The position numbers and the translations under genes were made by a program. The notes under the pieces are model-generated. The model made no database searches, was not told the DNA's origin, and saw only the letters and a list, made by a program, of their open reading frames with translations. Of a stretch of 64,000 nt of DNA, positions 15,846 to 24,603 are shown in pieces (positions within the stretch are counted from its first letter, which is position 1; the number at the start of each line of letters is the position of its first letter). The DNA comes from RPQJ01 sp963696545 (GTDB lineage: Bacteria; Pseudomonadota; Gammaproteobacteria; Steroidobacterales; Steroidobacteraceae): contig CAVOKQ010000005.1 of assembly GCA_963696545.1 (NCBI GenBank), forward strand, positions 1 through 64,000, in the 5' to 3' direction.

Positions 15846-18305
15846 TCACGTGGCCTCGGCCCGACGCTGCAGCGACCAGTTGCGACCGTTGCGGTCGCCG
15901 CTGCCGCGCGAAAGCCGCATCGCATTCAACACGACCGCGACCGAGCTCAGCGACATGCCGATCGCGGCGAGCCACGGCGGCACGAGCCCGAATGCCGCCA
16001 GCGGCAGCGCGGCGAGGTTGTACACGATCGACCACACCAGGTTCTGGCGCACGACGCGCTGTGTGCGCCTCGCAAGCTCGATCGTGCCGGGCAACTCTTC
16101 GAGCGAGTCGCGGACCAGGATCAGGTCTGCGCTCGTCTGCGCGAGCGCGGAGCCGCGTCCCATCGCGATCGCGACGTCCGCTCCGCGCAGCAGCGGCGCG
16201 TCGTTGATGCCGTCGCCCACCGCGACGACGACGGCGCCGTCGGCCTGCAGCGCCTTCAGTCGCGCCAGTTTCGACTCCGGCTGCAGCCGTGAATCGAAGC
16301 GCGTGATGCCGCTGCGTGCGGCGATTCTTGCGACCGCGGATCCCTCGTCGCCACTCACGATCTCCGACTCGAGCCCGAGTTCCCGCAGCCGCGCGACGCA
16401 GCCGCCGGCCTCGGGTCGCAGCTGGTCCGTCATCCGGAATGCGGCGAGCAGGCCGCTCGCGTCGCCGAGGCACACCCAGCTCTCGCCGTCGAGCCCGGCC
16501 GGGATTGCTGCCGACGATGCCAGCCCCGCCGCAAATTCCGGGTGGCCGATGCGCATCCGTCGCTCGCCGACCGTGCCCTCGAGTCCCTGCCCAGCAAAGA
16601 CCTCCACGTCGCGCGCGGTTTCGCCGGTCGTGCCCGATGCTAGAAATGCCTTGGCGATCGGGTGCTCCGACATTCGCTCCAGCGCGACCGCATGCGACAG
16701 GCACTCGGCTTCTGACAGCGCCGCAAGTGGACGAACCTCCTCGACCCGGATCAGCCCTTTGGTCAACGTGCCGGTCTTGTCCCACAGCACCTGCGTCGCC
16801 TTGGCGAGCGTCTCCAGCGCATCCGAATGCGCGACCAGTACGCCCCTGCGTGCAAGGGCGGACGTGGCGGCGGCAATCGCGGCGGGAGTCGCGAGCGACA
16901 GCGCGCACGGACAGGTGACCACCAGCACCGCGAGCGTCGCCGAGAATGCGCGCGAGGGATCGACGAACCACCAGATCGCGAACACGATCGCGGCACCGAT
17001 CAGGATGCGGCCCAGGAACCAAGCGGCGGCGCGGTCGGCCGCCTTCGCGAGTCGCGGCCGCTCGGCCTGCGCACGCTCGAGCAGCGCGACGATGCCAGAC
17101 AGCACGGTCTGTCCGGCTACGGCGTCCACGCGCACGCGCAGCGGGGCGCCGAGGTTCTGCGTGCCCGCGTGTACGCGCGCACCCGGGTTTTTCGCGATGG
17201 CGGTCGATTCACCGGTGAGCATCGACTCGTCCACCCGGCCGACTCCGTCCGTGACCACACCGTCCGCGGCGAACACCTCGCCGGTGCGCACCAGCAGCTC
17301 GTCGCCGAGCACGAGTTCCATGGCCTGCACATCCTCTACTTCACCACCGCGCACGCGGCGCGCCGTCACCGGTGCGAGCCGGGCGAGCGCGTCGGCGACA
17401 CTGCCGGCGCGGTGGCGCGCGATCATCTCGACATAGCGGCCAAGCGCGAGGAAGAACACGAACATCGTGACCGAGTCGAAATACACCTCGCCGTGGCCAC
17501 GCAGCGCATTCCACACGCTGGCCGCGAACGCGAGCACGATGCCGATGCTGACCGGCACGTCCATGCTGATGCTGCGCGCACGCAGTGCCTGCATTGCGCC
17601 CTGGTAGAACGGCCAGCCCGCGTAAAGAGCCACCGGCACGCACACCAGCATGCTGACGAGCCGCAACAGTTCGCGAATGCCGGGATCCATGCCCGACGAC
17701 TCGCCGATGTACAGCGGCACCGCGAACATCATCACCTGCATCATGCCGAAGCCGGCCACGGCGAGCCGCTTCAGCGCGGTGCGCCGCTCGATGATTGCGA
17801 GTTGCTCGGCGGGCTCGCCCGCGAGCGGGTGAGGGCGCAGGCCCACGTGCTCGAGCACGCGCAGCAGGTCGCCCAGTCGCACCTTGGCCGGATCCCACAC
17901 GAGCCGCGCGCGCGCCGTCGCGGGGTTCACGCTGACGTCGAGCACACCGCTCTGCAGGTGCAGCGCCTTGTCGGCAAGCCAGCTGCAGGCCGCGCAGCGC
18001 AGGCCTTCGAGCAGCACCGTGATCGAGCGTGCGCCGCCCGGCTCCGCCCGCGTCAGTCGCTCGACCAGTTCCGGGCGGTCGTAGGCGGACCAGCGGTCCG
18101 GTCGCGGCGTCTCGTCGGCGCGCGCCGCGGCCGTGTCGCGGTACTTGTAGTAATCGTCCAGGCCCGCCCCGGTAATGAACTCCGCCACGGCCTTGCAGCC
18201 GTGGCAGCAGACGGGCTCGTCCCGGCCCGCGATGTGTGCGTGGATCACGACCCCGGAGGGGATCGGCTCACTGCAATGGAAGCAGGCCTGGCCCGCCCGG
18301 GTCAT
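15846..18305 (-). CDS. ccoI: Copper-translocating P1B-type ATPase for cbb3 oxidase assembly
   Basis: CcoI/FixI pumps copper to the membrane or periplasmic face for insertion into the CcoN active site. The 819-residue product has a Cys-rich N-terminus (CFHC and CCHGC), a heavy-metal-associated domain with LRCAACSW (about 100-107), eight membrane helices, the CPC metal-binding motif in VTCPCALSLA, the phosphorylation loop DKTGTLTKG, SEHPIAKA and the GDGINDAPLL hinge. Family length is usual. It overlaps ccoH by 4 bp and is 1 nt from ccoS, so translation is probably coupled. Confidence 0.95.
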   Translation of the reverse strand: MTRAGQACFHCSEPIPSGVVIHAHIAGRDEPVCCHGCKAVAEFITGAGLDDYYKYRDTAAARADETPRPDRWSAYDRPELVERLTRAEPGGARSITVLLEGLRCAACSWLADKALHLQSGVLDVSVNPATARARLVWDPAKVRLGDLLRVLEHVGLRPHPLAGEPAEQLAIIERRTALKRLAVAGFGMMQVMMFAVPLYIGESSGMDPGIRELLRLVSMLVCVPVALYAGWPFYQGAMQALRARSISMDVPVSIGIVLAFAASVWNALRGHGEVYFDSVTMFVFFLALGRYVEMIARHRAGSVADALARLAPVTARRVRGGEVEDVQAMELVLGDELLVRTGEVFAADGVVTDGVGRVDESMLTGESTAIAKNPGARVHAGTQNLGAPLRVRVDAVAGQTVLSGIVALLERAQAERPRLAKAADRAAAWFLGRILIGAAIVFAIWWFVDPSRAFSATLAVLVVTCPCALSLATPAAIAAATSALARRGVLVAHSDALETLAKATQVLWDKTGTLTKGLIRVEEVRPLAALSEAECLSHAVALERMSEHPIAKAFLASGTTGETARDVEVFAGQGLEGTVGERRMRIGHPEFAAGLASSAAIPAGLDGESWVCLGDASGLLAAFRMTDQLRPEAGGCVARLRELGLESEIVSGDEGSAVARIAARSGITRFDSRLQPESKLARLKALQADGAVVVAVGDGINDAPLLRGADVAIAMGRGSALAQTSADLILVRDSLEELPGTIELARRTQRVVRQNLVWSIVYNLAALPLAAFGLVPPWLAAIGMSLSSVAVVLNAMRLSRGSGDRNGRNWSLQRRAEAT

Positions 18306-18502
18306 GGCGCCCGGCGCGAGTCGGTCTCACCGCACTTCATGGTCACGCCGTCCTGCACGCAGTCCTGGCTGACCACCGAGTCGGGCCGCGTGATGGCCAG
18401 GTACAGCGTGACCCCGCCGCCGATCACCGCCGCGGTGGGCGGGATGATCAGCAGCCAGGGCCACAGCTGGCGATACCAGGGCTTGGGCGTCGCGTTGCTC
18501 AT
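18302..18502 (-). CDS. ccoH: Short FixH/CcoH-like protein
   Basis: The 66-residue product opens with KPWYRQLWPWLLIIPPTAAV, the membrane anchor typical of FixH/CcoH, followed by one membrane helix and ITRPDSVV. Normal CcoH proteins are about 150 residues with a periplasmic domain; here the tail is only QDCVQDGVTMKCGETDSRRAP with two cysteines. It may be a reduced variant that only stabilises the oxidase or CcoI. It sits in the usual slot between ccoG and ccoI and overlaps ccoI by 4 bp. The assignment rests mainly on the N-terminal motif and position. Confidence 0.8.
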   Translation of the reverse strand: MSNATPKPWYRQLWPWLLIIPPTAAVIGGGVTLYLAITRPDSVVSQDCVQDGVTMKCGETDSRRAP

Positions 18503-18514
18503 GGTGGGAGGGTA

Positions 18515-19900
18515 TCAGTCGTCGGTCGGCGCAATGAAGCGGGCCTTGCCGCTCGCCTTCAGATCGGGCCGGTCGGTCGCCTGGATCGCGACCTCGATGT
18601 CCGCGCCGCCCTCGAGCGCGTCCTCCGGAATGCGGATCCGCACCGGCACGCCCTGCACCTGCCCCGCGCCAACCCAGACCGTGGGCCCGGCGTAGTCGAT
18701 CTCGATGCCGGGCAGGCCGCTGGCCGTGATCGCGAACTCATGCTCCTGGCCGTCCTTGTTCAGCAGCTTGACGTTGTAGACGTTCTCGACCATGCCGTCC
18801 GGGCGCTCGCGGTAGAGCGCGTTGCGGTCACGCATGATGTCCACGGCGACGACGTTGCGATGCGTGATCGTCCAGGCGAGCCCGATCGTGAGCAGCGTGA
18901 GCAGCGTCGCATACACGATCGTGCGCGGCCGGACGACGTGCTTCGCCTTGCCCTCGATGCCGTGCTGCGTGTCGTAGCGGATCAGGCCGCGCGGGTAGCC
19001 CACCTTGTCCATCACCTCGTCGCACGCGTCGATGCACGCGGCGCAGGCGATGCACTCGTACTGCAGGCCCTTGCGGATGTCGATGCCGGTCGGGCAGACC
19101 TGCACGCACAACGTGCAGTCGACGCAGTCGCCGAGGCCCTTCGATTTTGCGTCAACGCCCTTCTTGCGCGCGCCGCGCGGCTCGCCGCGCGTGTCGTCGT
19201 AGGTGATGACCAGCGTGTCCTTGTCGAACATCGCGCTCTGGAAGCGCGCGTACGGACACATGTACTTGCACACCTGTTCGCGCATGAAGCCCGCGTTCAC
19301 GTAGGTGGCGCCGCCGTAGAACAGTACCCAGAACGTCTCCCACGGGCCGGTCGAAAAATGTGTGATCAGGCCTGCCAGTTCCCTGATCGGCGTGAAATAG
19401 CCGACGAAAGTGAACCCGGTCCACAGCGCGAACGTGATCCACAGCAACTGCTTCGCGCCCTTGCGCAGGATCTTTTCTCTGGTCCACGGCGCCTTCGCGA
19501 GCTTCATCTGCTGCGAGCGGCTGCCCTCGACGAAGCGCTCCATCCACAGGAAAGTCTCGGTCCAGACCGTCTGCGGGCACGCGTAGCCGCAGAACAGGCG
19601 GCCGGCGAGCGCGGTGAAGAAGAACAATGACAGCGCCGCGATGACGAGCAGCCACGTCAGGAAATAGAAGTCCTGCGGCCAGAGCGTGAGGGCGAAGATG
19701 TGGAACTTGCGGGCCGGCAGGTCGAACAGCACCGCCTGGCGGCCGTACCACGGTATCCACGGAATGATGTAGAAGATGCCGAGCAGCACCCACGCAGCGA
19801 TCGTGCGCAGCCGCTGGAAGCGGCCTTCGATCTCGCGCGGGTAGATCTTCTGGCGGGCTGCGTACAGCCCACCATCCAGTTCCGTCTCAGGCGTGGTCAT
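18515..19900 (-). CDS. ccoG: cbb3 oxidase accessory ferredoxin-like protein CcoG
   Basis: The 461-residue membrane protein is a polyferredoxin, with cytochrome c oxidase accessory character shown by RKIYPREIEGRFQRLR at the start. It has five or so membrane helices, CGYACPQTVWTETF, CKYMCPYARFQSAMFD and two 4Fe-4S binding sites (CVDCTLCVQVCPTG and CIACAACIDACD). A C-terminal Ig-like periplasmic domain follows (about 370-461). CcoG is thought to reduce Cu2+ to Cu+ for delivery into the cbb3 oxidase. The start overlaps the preceding ORF (ATGA). Length is normal. Confidence 0.95.
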   Translation of the reverse strand: MTTPETELDGGLYAARQKIYPREIEGRFQRLRTIAAWVLLGIFYIIPWIPWYGRQAVLFDLPARKFHIFALTLWPQDFYFLTWLLVIAALSLFFFTALAGRLFCGYACPQTVWTETFLWMERFVEGSRSQQMKLAKAPWTREKILRKGAKQLLWITFALWTGFTFVGYFTPIRELAGLITHFSTGPWETFWVLFYGGATYVNAGFMREQVCKYMCPYARFQSAMFDKDTLVITYDDTRGEPRGARKKGVDAKSKGLGDCVDCTLCVQVCPTGIDIRKGLQYECIACAACIDACDEVMDKVGYPRGLIRYDTQHGIEGKAKHVVRPRTIVYATLLTLLTIGLAWTITHRNVVAVDIMRDRNALYRERPDGMVENVYNVKLLNKDGQEHEFAITASGLPGIEIDYAGPTVWVGAGQVQGVPVRIRIPEDALEGGADIEVAIQATDRPDLKASGKARFIAPTDD

Positions 19901-20232
19901 TCGGTGCTCCGAACCCCGCCGTCAGCGTTCTCTTCGGTCTCGGTTGGTTCCGCGTGAGCGGTACGGACGAGGTAGAGGGTCAGCAGGCTGGACAGCGAGG
20001 ATACCAGCCAGAAGAAGAAGAACCCGACGGCGTAGCCGGTCATTCGCGTCGAGAACGCGGGCGGCGGGTAGTCGTCGTTGCCGACCAGCACGGGGTCGAT
20101 GAAGGCGAAGCAGACCATCGTTGCGACGCTCGCGACGAGGAACGAGGGCCAGAGGACGATGGCCACGTCCTGTCCCAGGCGTGGCCATCGCAACTTTCCG
20201 GAGTACTCGTCGGAGCGCCGTCCGAACATCAC
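19897..20232 (-). CDS. Uncharacterised two-helix membrane protein in cbb3 operon
   Basis: The 111-residue product has two hydrophobic segments (about 24-48 and 66-92), an N-terminal cytoplasmic patch (GRRSDEYSGKLRWPRLGQD) and an acidic tail (EPTETEENADGG). It begins 10 bp after the ccoP stop and overlaps ccoG by 4 bp, so it is certainly part of the operon. I do not recognise the family. Its position between structural and assembly genes suggests an oxidase-associated or maturation role, which is inference only. Confidence 0.75.
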   Translation of the reverse strand: MMFGRRSDEYSGKLRWPRLGQDVAIVLWPSFLVASVATMVCFAFIDPVLVGNDDYPPPAFSTRMTGYAVGFFFFWLVSSLSSLLTLYLVRTAHAEPTETEENADGGVRSTE

Positions 20233-20242
20233 TGTCGCCCGG

Positions 20243-21145
20243 TTACGAGCCCGATTCCGACAGCTTGATCGCGTACGCGGCGAGCAGGCGCACCCGCTCC
20301 TGGCCGAGGCGGTCGCTGAACGCGGGCATCTGGCCCTGGCGCCCGTTCTCGATCGTCGTCTTGATCGTCGCGGCGTCGCCGCCGTACAGCCAGATGTCGT
20401 CGGTCAGGTTGGGCGCGCCGAGCATCGGGTTGCCCTTGCCGTCCACGCCGTGGCAGGCCGCACAGACCGTCTCGAACTGCGTCTTGCCGGCGGCCGCCAG
20501 CGTCGCATCCGACTGCTGGCCGCTCAGCTGCTGCACGTAGGCCACCACCTGGTCGACGCCCGGTGCGCCGAGTACCTGGCCCCAGGCCGGCATCGCGGCG
20601 ATGCGTCCGGCCATGATCGTCTGCACGACCGTGTCCGGATCCCCGCCCCACTGCCAGTTCTTGTCGGACAGGTTCGGGAAGCCCTTCGCTCCGCCGCCAT
20701 CCGAGCCGTGGCACTGCGCGCAATTGTTCTGGAACAGGTTGCGCGCCGTCGCCATTGCCTTGCCGTCGGCCGCAAGCTGCGGGACGGTCATCGTGGCGAA
20801 CGGGGCGAGATAGGCTGCAGCCTTGGCTTCGGCCGCGGCCTTCTCCGTCTCGTACTGCCCCACCTGGGTCCAGCCCTTGATGCCCTTGACCGTGCCGAGG
20901 CCCGGGTAGAGCACGAGATAGAGCACGGCGAATACCACCGTGATGTAGAACAACCACAACCACCACTTCGGCAGCGGGTTGTTGTACTCGCGCAGGTCCT
21001 TGTCCCACACGTGCCCGGTGTCGGCGCCGCCACCGATCTTCTCGCCGACGCTCTTCGGCTTCGACGTCCAGCGCAGCAGCCAGACACAACCCAGGATGTT
21101 CAGGATCGTCACGAGGATGACGAACAGGCTCCAACCGCTAGTCAT
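20243..21145 (-). CDS. ccoP: cbb3 cytochrome c oxidase diheme subunit III
   Basis: The 300-residue protein has one N-terminal membrane helix plus a second hydrophobic stretch (WWLWLFYITVVFAVLYLVLYPG) typical of CcoP, the DKDLREYNNPLPKWW block, and two c-type heme sites, NCAQCH (about 141-146) and VCAACH (about 228-233), in periplasmic cytochrome domains. It takes electrons from soluble cytochrome c and passes them to CcoO. ATG 21145 overlaps the ccoQ stop. Confidence 0.97.
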   Translation of the reverse strand: MTSGWSLFVILVTILNILGCVWLLRWTSKPKSVGEKIGGGADTGHVWDKDLREYNNPLPKWWLWLFYITVVFAVLYLVLYPGLGTVKGIKGWTQVGQYETEKAAAEAKAAAYLAPFATMTVPQLAADGKAMATARNLFQNNCAQCHGSDGGGAKGFPNLSDKNWQWGGDPDTVVQTIMAGRIAAMPAWGQVLGAPGVDQVVAYVQQLSGQQSDATLAAAGKTQFETVCAACHGVDGKGNPMLGAPNLTDDIWLYGGDAATIKTTIENGRQGQMPAFSDRLGQERVRLLAAYAIKLSESGS

Positions 21146-21312
21146 GGGGTTTCGCTCCCTTTGTCCTTCTCAGACGGGTATTCGTTGAACGGCAGGTTGG
21201 CCATCTCGTCGAAATCCGTCTTGCGTCGCTTGCTGTAGGCCCAGAACACCAGACCGATGAACGCGAGCATCACGACCAGCGTGACGATCCCGCGGACGGT
21301 GCCGATGTCCAT
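21142..21312 (-). CDS. ccoQ: cbb3 oxidase subunit IV
   Basis: A 56-residue ORF fills the gap between ccoO and ccoP: one membrane helix (TLVVMLAFIGLVFWAYSK) and the tail FDEMANLPFNEYP, matching CcoQ, a small subunit that stabilises the complex. It starts 3 bp after ccoO and overlaps ccoP by 4 bp (ATGA). Size, topology and position make the call secure. Confidence 0.92.
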   Translation of the reverse strand: MDIGTVRGIVTLVVMLAFIGLVFWAYSKRRKTDFDEMANLPFNEYPSEKDKGSETP

Positions 21313-21315
21313 GGG

Positions 21316-21924
21316 TCAGTGACTCGCCGTCGCGTTGGTGCCGAGGCCCTGCAGGTAGGTCACGAGCGCGTCGAGCTCGGTCTTGCCCTGCACTGCCGCG
21401 GCCGCGCCGGCGATGTCGGCGTCGGTGTAGGGGACCCCGACCTTGCGGAGTGCCTCCATCTTGCGGGCAACCAGCGCGCCGTCGACCGTATTGCCCTGCA
21501 GCCACGGGAAGCGCGGCATGTTGGACTCAGGCACGACGTCGCGCGGGTTCATCAGGTGCACTCGATGCCAGTCGTCCGAGTAGCGGCCGCCGACGCGCGC
21601 GAGGTCGGGCCCCGTGCGCTTCGAGCCGAACTGGAACGGATGGTCGTACACCGACTCGCCTGCGAGCGAGTACGGTCCGTAGCGCTCTGTCTCCGAGCGG
21701 AACGGCCGGATCATCTGCGAGTGGCAGACGTAGCAGCCCTCGCGGATGTACACGTCGCGACCGGCCAGGTTCAGCGCCGCGTACGGCTTGACGCCCGGCG
21801 CCGGCTGGGTGCCCGAGCCCTGGAAGTACAGCGGCACGATCTCGGCCAGGCCGCCAAAGCTGATGACGAGCGCGATCAGCACACCCATCAGGCCAATGTT
21901 TTTTTCGACTGAATCGTGGTTCAT
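21316..21924 (-). CDS. ccoO: cbb3 cytochrome c oxidase monoheme subunit II
   Basis: The 202-residue product begins with a membrane anchor (about 10-32) and has one heme c site, GCYVCHSQMIRP (CYVCH near residue 64-68), then the conserved RYGPYSLAGESVYDHPFQFG and GPDLARVGGRYSDDWH. CcoO relays electrons from CcoP to CcoN. It starts 12 bp after the ccoN stop. All signature blocks are intact. Confidence 0.97.
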   Translation of the reverse strand: MNHDSVEKNIGLMGVLIALVISFGGLAEIVPLYFQGSGTQPAPGVKPYAALNLAGRDVYIREGCYVCHSQMIRPFRSETERYGPYSLAGESVYDHPFQFGSKRTGPDLARVGGRYSDDWHRVHLMNPRDVVPESNMPRFPWLQGNTVDGALVARKMEALRKVGVPYTDADIAGAAAAVQGKTELDALVTYLQGLGTNATASH

Positions 21925-21936
21925 GTGTGCGATTCC

Positions 21937-23358
21937 TCAGGCCGGCTGCACGACCGGGGAGTCCGCCGTGCTGGTGCGCGCGGCGATCGTCTTCCAGACG
22001 TTCCAGGCCATGATGAACATGCCCGAGAGCACGAGCGTGCCGCCGAGCAGGCGCACGGCGTAGTACGGGTACGTCGACTTGATCGACTCGATGAACGCGT
22101 ACGTCAGCGTGCCGTCCGCGTTCGTCGCGCGCCACATCAGGCCCTGCATCACGCCGGCAATCCACATCGAGGTGATGTAGAGCACCACGCCGATGGTGGT
22201 GGTCCAGAAGTGCACGTCGATCGCCTTCGTGCTGTACATCTGCTCGCGCCCGTACAGCTTCGGGATCAGCGCGTACATCGTGCCGATCGAGATCATCGCG
22301 ACCCAGCCGAGCGCGCCGGAGTGCACGTGGCCGATCGTCCAGTCGGTGTAGTGCGACAGCGCGTTGACCGTCTTGATCGACATCATCGGCCCTTCGAAGG
22401 TCGACATGCCGTAGAACGACAGCGACACGATCATGAACTTGAGTATCGGGTCGGTGCGCAGCTTATGCCACGCACCCGAGAGGGTCATGATGCCGTTGAT
22501 CATGCCGCCCCACGACGGTGCGAGCAGGATCAGCGAGAACACCATGCCGAGCGACTGCGCCCAGTCGGGCAGCGTCGTGTAGTGCAGGTGGTGGGGGCCG
22601 GCCCACATGTAGATGGCGATCAGCGCCCAGAAGTGCACCACCGACAACCGGTATGAGTACACCGGCCGTCCCGCCTGCTTCGGCACGAAGTAGTACATCA
22701 TGCCGAGGAATGCCGCTGTCAGGAAGAAACCGACCGCGTTGTGGCCGTACCACCACTGCACCATCGCATCGACCACGCCCGGATATATTGAATAACTCTT
22801 CGTGAGCGTGACCGGGATGGCGAGGCTGTTGACGATGTGCAGCACCGCGATCGTGATGATGTACGCCGCGAAGAACCAGTTCGCGACGTAGATGTGCTTC
22901 ACCTTGCGCAGCGCGATCGTGCCGAAGAAGACCACCGCGTAGGCGACCCACACGACGGCGATCAGGATGTCGATCGGCCACTCGAGCTCGGCGTATTCCT
23001 TGCTGGTGGTGATGCCCAGCGGCAGTGTGATCGCCGCCAGCAGGATCACCAGCTGCCACCCCCAGAACGTGAACGCGGCCAGCTTGTCCGCGAACAAGCG
23101 GACGTGGCAGGTGCGCTGCACGATGTAGTAGGAGGTCGCGAACAGCGCGCTGCCGCCGAACGCGAAGATCACCGCGTTGGTGTGCAGCGGCCGCAGCCGG
23201 CTGTAGGACAGGAACGGCAGCGGGGGCAACAGGTCGGGCCACAGCAGCTGCGCCGCGATCAGGACGCCGACCAGCATGCCGACGATACCCCAGACCACGG
23301 TCATGATCGCGAACTGCCGGACCACCTTGTCGTTGTAATGAGTGGCCGTCGTTTTCAT
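21937..23358 (-). CDS. ccoN: cbb3 cytochrome c oxidase catalytic subunit I
   Basis: The catalytic heme-copper subunit reduces O2 to water and pumps protons with high O2 affinity. The 473-residue product has about 12 membrane helices with the heme/CuB ligand motifs YGHNAVGFFL, GPHHLHY and DWTIGHVHSGALGW. ATG 23358 (MKTTATHYNDKVV) is chosen because the upstream in-frame sequence is non-coding and GAGG lies before it. It heads a ten-gene operon and is divergent from a UspA gene across 210 bp. FixLJ control is likely from context, but no FixK/FNR box was found. Confidence 0.97.
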   Translation of the reverse strand: MKTTATHYNDKVVRQFAIMTVVWGIVGMLVGVLIAAQLLWPDLLPPLPFLSYSRLRPLHTNAVIFAFGGSALFATSYYIVQRTCHVRLFADKLAAFTFWGWQLVILLAAITLPLGITTSKEYAELEWPIDILIAVVWVAYAVVFFGTIALRKVKHIYVANWFFAAYIITIAVLHIVNSLAIPVTLTKSYSIYPGVVDAMVQWWYGHNAVGFFLTAAFLGMMYYFVPKQAGRPVYSYRLSVVHFWALIAIYMWAGPHHLHYTTLPDWAQSLGMVFSLILLAPSWGGMINGIMTLSGAWHKLRTDPILKFMIVSLSFYGMSTFEGPMMSIKTVNALSHYTDWTIGHVHSGALGWVAMISIGTMYALIPKLYGREQMYSTKAIDVHFWTTTIGVVLYITSMWIAGVMQGLMWRATNADGTLTYAFIESIKSTYPYYAVRLLGGTLVLSGMFIMAWNVWKTIAARTSTADSPVVQPA

Positions 23359-23486
23359 GCTCGCCTCGAGAGGATGGAAATCTTTCCCTGCGCCTGTGTG
23401 CAGTGCAAACAAGCCGCGTAATGGTAAAGACCCGATGGCTGGGACGACAGGCGTGGCTGCGATCGTTGCATAGGTATTTTCCGCAG

Positions 23487-23504
23487 CGCAATCCCCCGAT
23501 TGCG
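23487..23504. promoter_or_regulatory. Perfect dyad CGCAATC-N4-GATTGCG between ccoN and uspA
   Basis: An 18-bp perfect palindrome with a CCCC spacer lies in the 210-bp divergent region, 128 bp upstream of ccoN and 64 bp upstream of uspA. It is not the TTGAT-N4-ATCAA FNR/FixK site, since the half-sites point the other way. The position suits an operator for either gene, but the factor is unknown, and chance palindromes of this length do occur. Confidence 0.35.
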
Positions 23505-23568
23505 GCTTCGCGCGCCGAAAAGCACATTGTCTGCAACGAATTAGACATGCCTGATGGAGGAGGGGGAC

Positions 23569-24519
23569 ATGAAACGCATCGACCGCATTCTCGCCGTGGT
23601 CGACCCGACTGCCGCCGCCCAGCCCGCGCTCGACAAGGCCACGCTGCTCGCGCGCCGGTTCGAGGCGACGCTCGAGCTCTTCATCTGCGATTTCGACCCC
23701 GCCCTGAGCGGCAAGCCGCTGAACGAGACGGAGCGGGTCCGCGAACTGCGCGAGGAGTTCATCCACGAGCGCATGGAATTCCTCGAGGAACGCGCGGACG
23801 AGCTGCGCGGCGAGGGAATCGCGGCCGAGACCCACGTGCACTGGGACAACCCGGTCTATCGGGGCATCCTCCGGCGCGTCGAGGAGTCGTCGCCCGATCT
23901 CGTCGTCAAGGACACGCACTATCACTCCGCCATCCGGCGGACGCTGTTCACCAATACCGACTGGAACCTGATCCGCACCTGCCCGGCGCCGCTGCTGCTC
24001 GCGAAGCCCGTCGAATGGGGCGAGACCCCGCACATCGTCGCGGCACTCGACCCCGAGCACCTCGGCGACAAGCCCGCAGCGCTCGATCACGACATCCTCG
24101 AGTACGCCGAGTTGCTCGCCCGGCGCCTCGACGGCGAGGTACACGCGGTCCATGCGTTCTTCCCGGCGGCGCTGCTCGCAGCCGTGACGTCGATGGCAGG
24201 CATGCCGCTCGCGACCGGCGTGAGCGCGAGGGAAATCGTCGAGGCGGAACGCAACCGGGTCGGGGAAATCCTGTCGGCCGTCGTCGCGACGCACGGCTTG
24301 CCGCCTGAGCGCGTGCGCCTGGAGCAGGGTTCGGCCATCGAGGTCCTGCCGCGGGCCGTCGAGCGCCTGCGCGCGGACCTGCTGGTGATGGGGGCGGTCT
24401 CGCGGAGCCGCATGCAGGAACTCTTCGTGGGCAGCACGGCGGAGCGCGTGCTGGACCGGATCGGCTGCGACGTGCTGGTGGTCAAGCCGGGCGACTTCGC
24501 GGAAAAGCTGCCGTTCTAG
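23569..24519 (+). CDS. Tandem universal stress protein (UspE-like)
   Basis: The 316-residue protein contains two Usp domains (about 1-145 and 155-310). The first starts MKRIDRILAVVDPT; the second closes with LVMGAVSRSRMQELFVGST and DVLVVKPGDF, with the G-x9-G-S nucleotide motif better kept in the second repeat. UspE-type proteins help survive stress and stationary or anaerobic conditions. GGAGGAGGGGG lies just before ATG 23569. It is divergent from ccoN, a pairing also seen around ANR/FNR-controlled oxidase genes, so shared low-oxygen control is plausible. Confidence 0.9.
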   Translation: MKRIDRILAVVDPTAAAQPALDKATLLARRFEATLELFICDFDPALSGKPLNETERVRELREEFIHERMEFLEERADELRGEGIAAETHVHWDNPVYRGILRRVEESSPDLVVKDTHYHSAIRRTLFTNTDWNLIRTCPAPLLLAKPVEWGETPHIVAALDPEHLGDKPAALDHDILEYAELLARRLDGEVHAVHAFFPAALLAAVTSMAGMPLATGVSAREIVEAERNRVGEILSAVVATHGLPPERVRLEQGSAIEVLPRAVERLRADLLVMGAVSRSRMQELFVGSTAERVLDRIGCDVLVVKPGDFAEKLPF

Positions 24520-24603
24520 GTGTGACGCAGGTCACGCGAGGCGCCGGCGAGCGCATCCGCACCTCACATTTCGCGGCGGTGCCGGGTCGTATACTCCGGC
24601 TCA

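Noticed and set aside
23359..23568. Search for an FNR/FixK box (TTG-N8-CAA) upstream of ccoN
   Set aside because: No match was found on reading the region; only the unrelated CGCAATC dyad is present, so no oxygen-responsive site is annotated.
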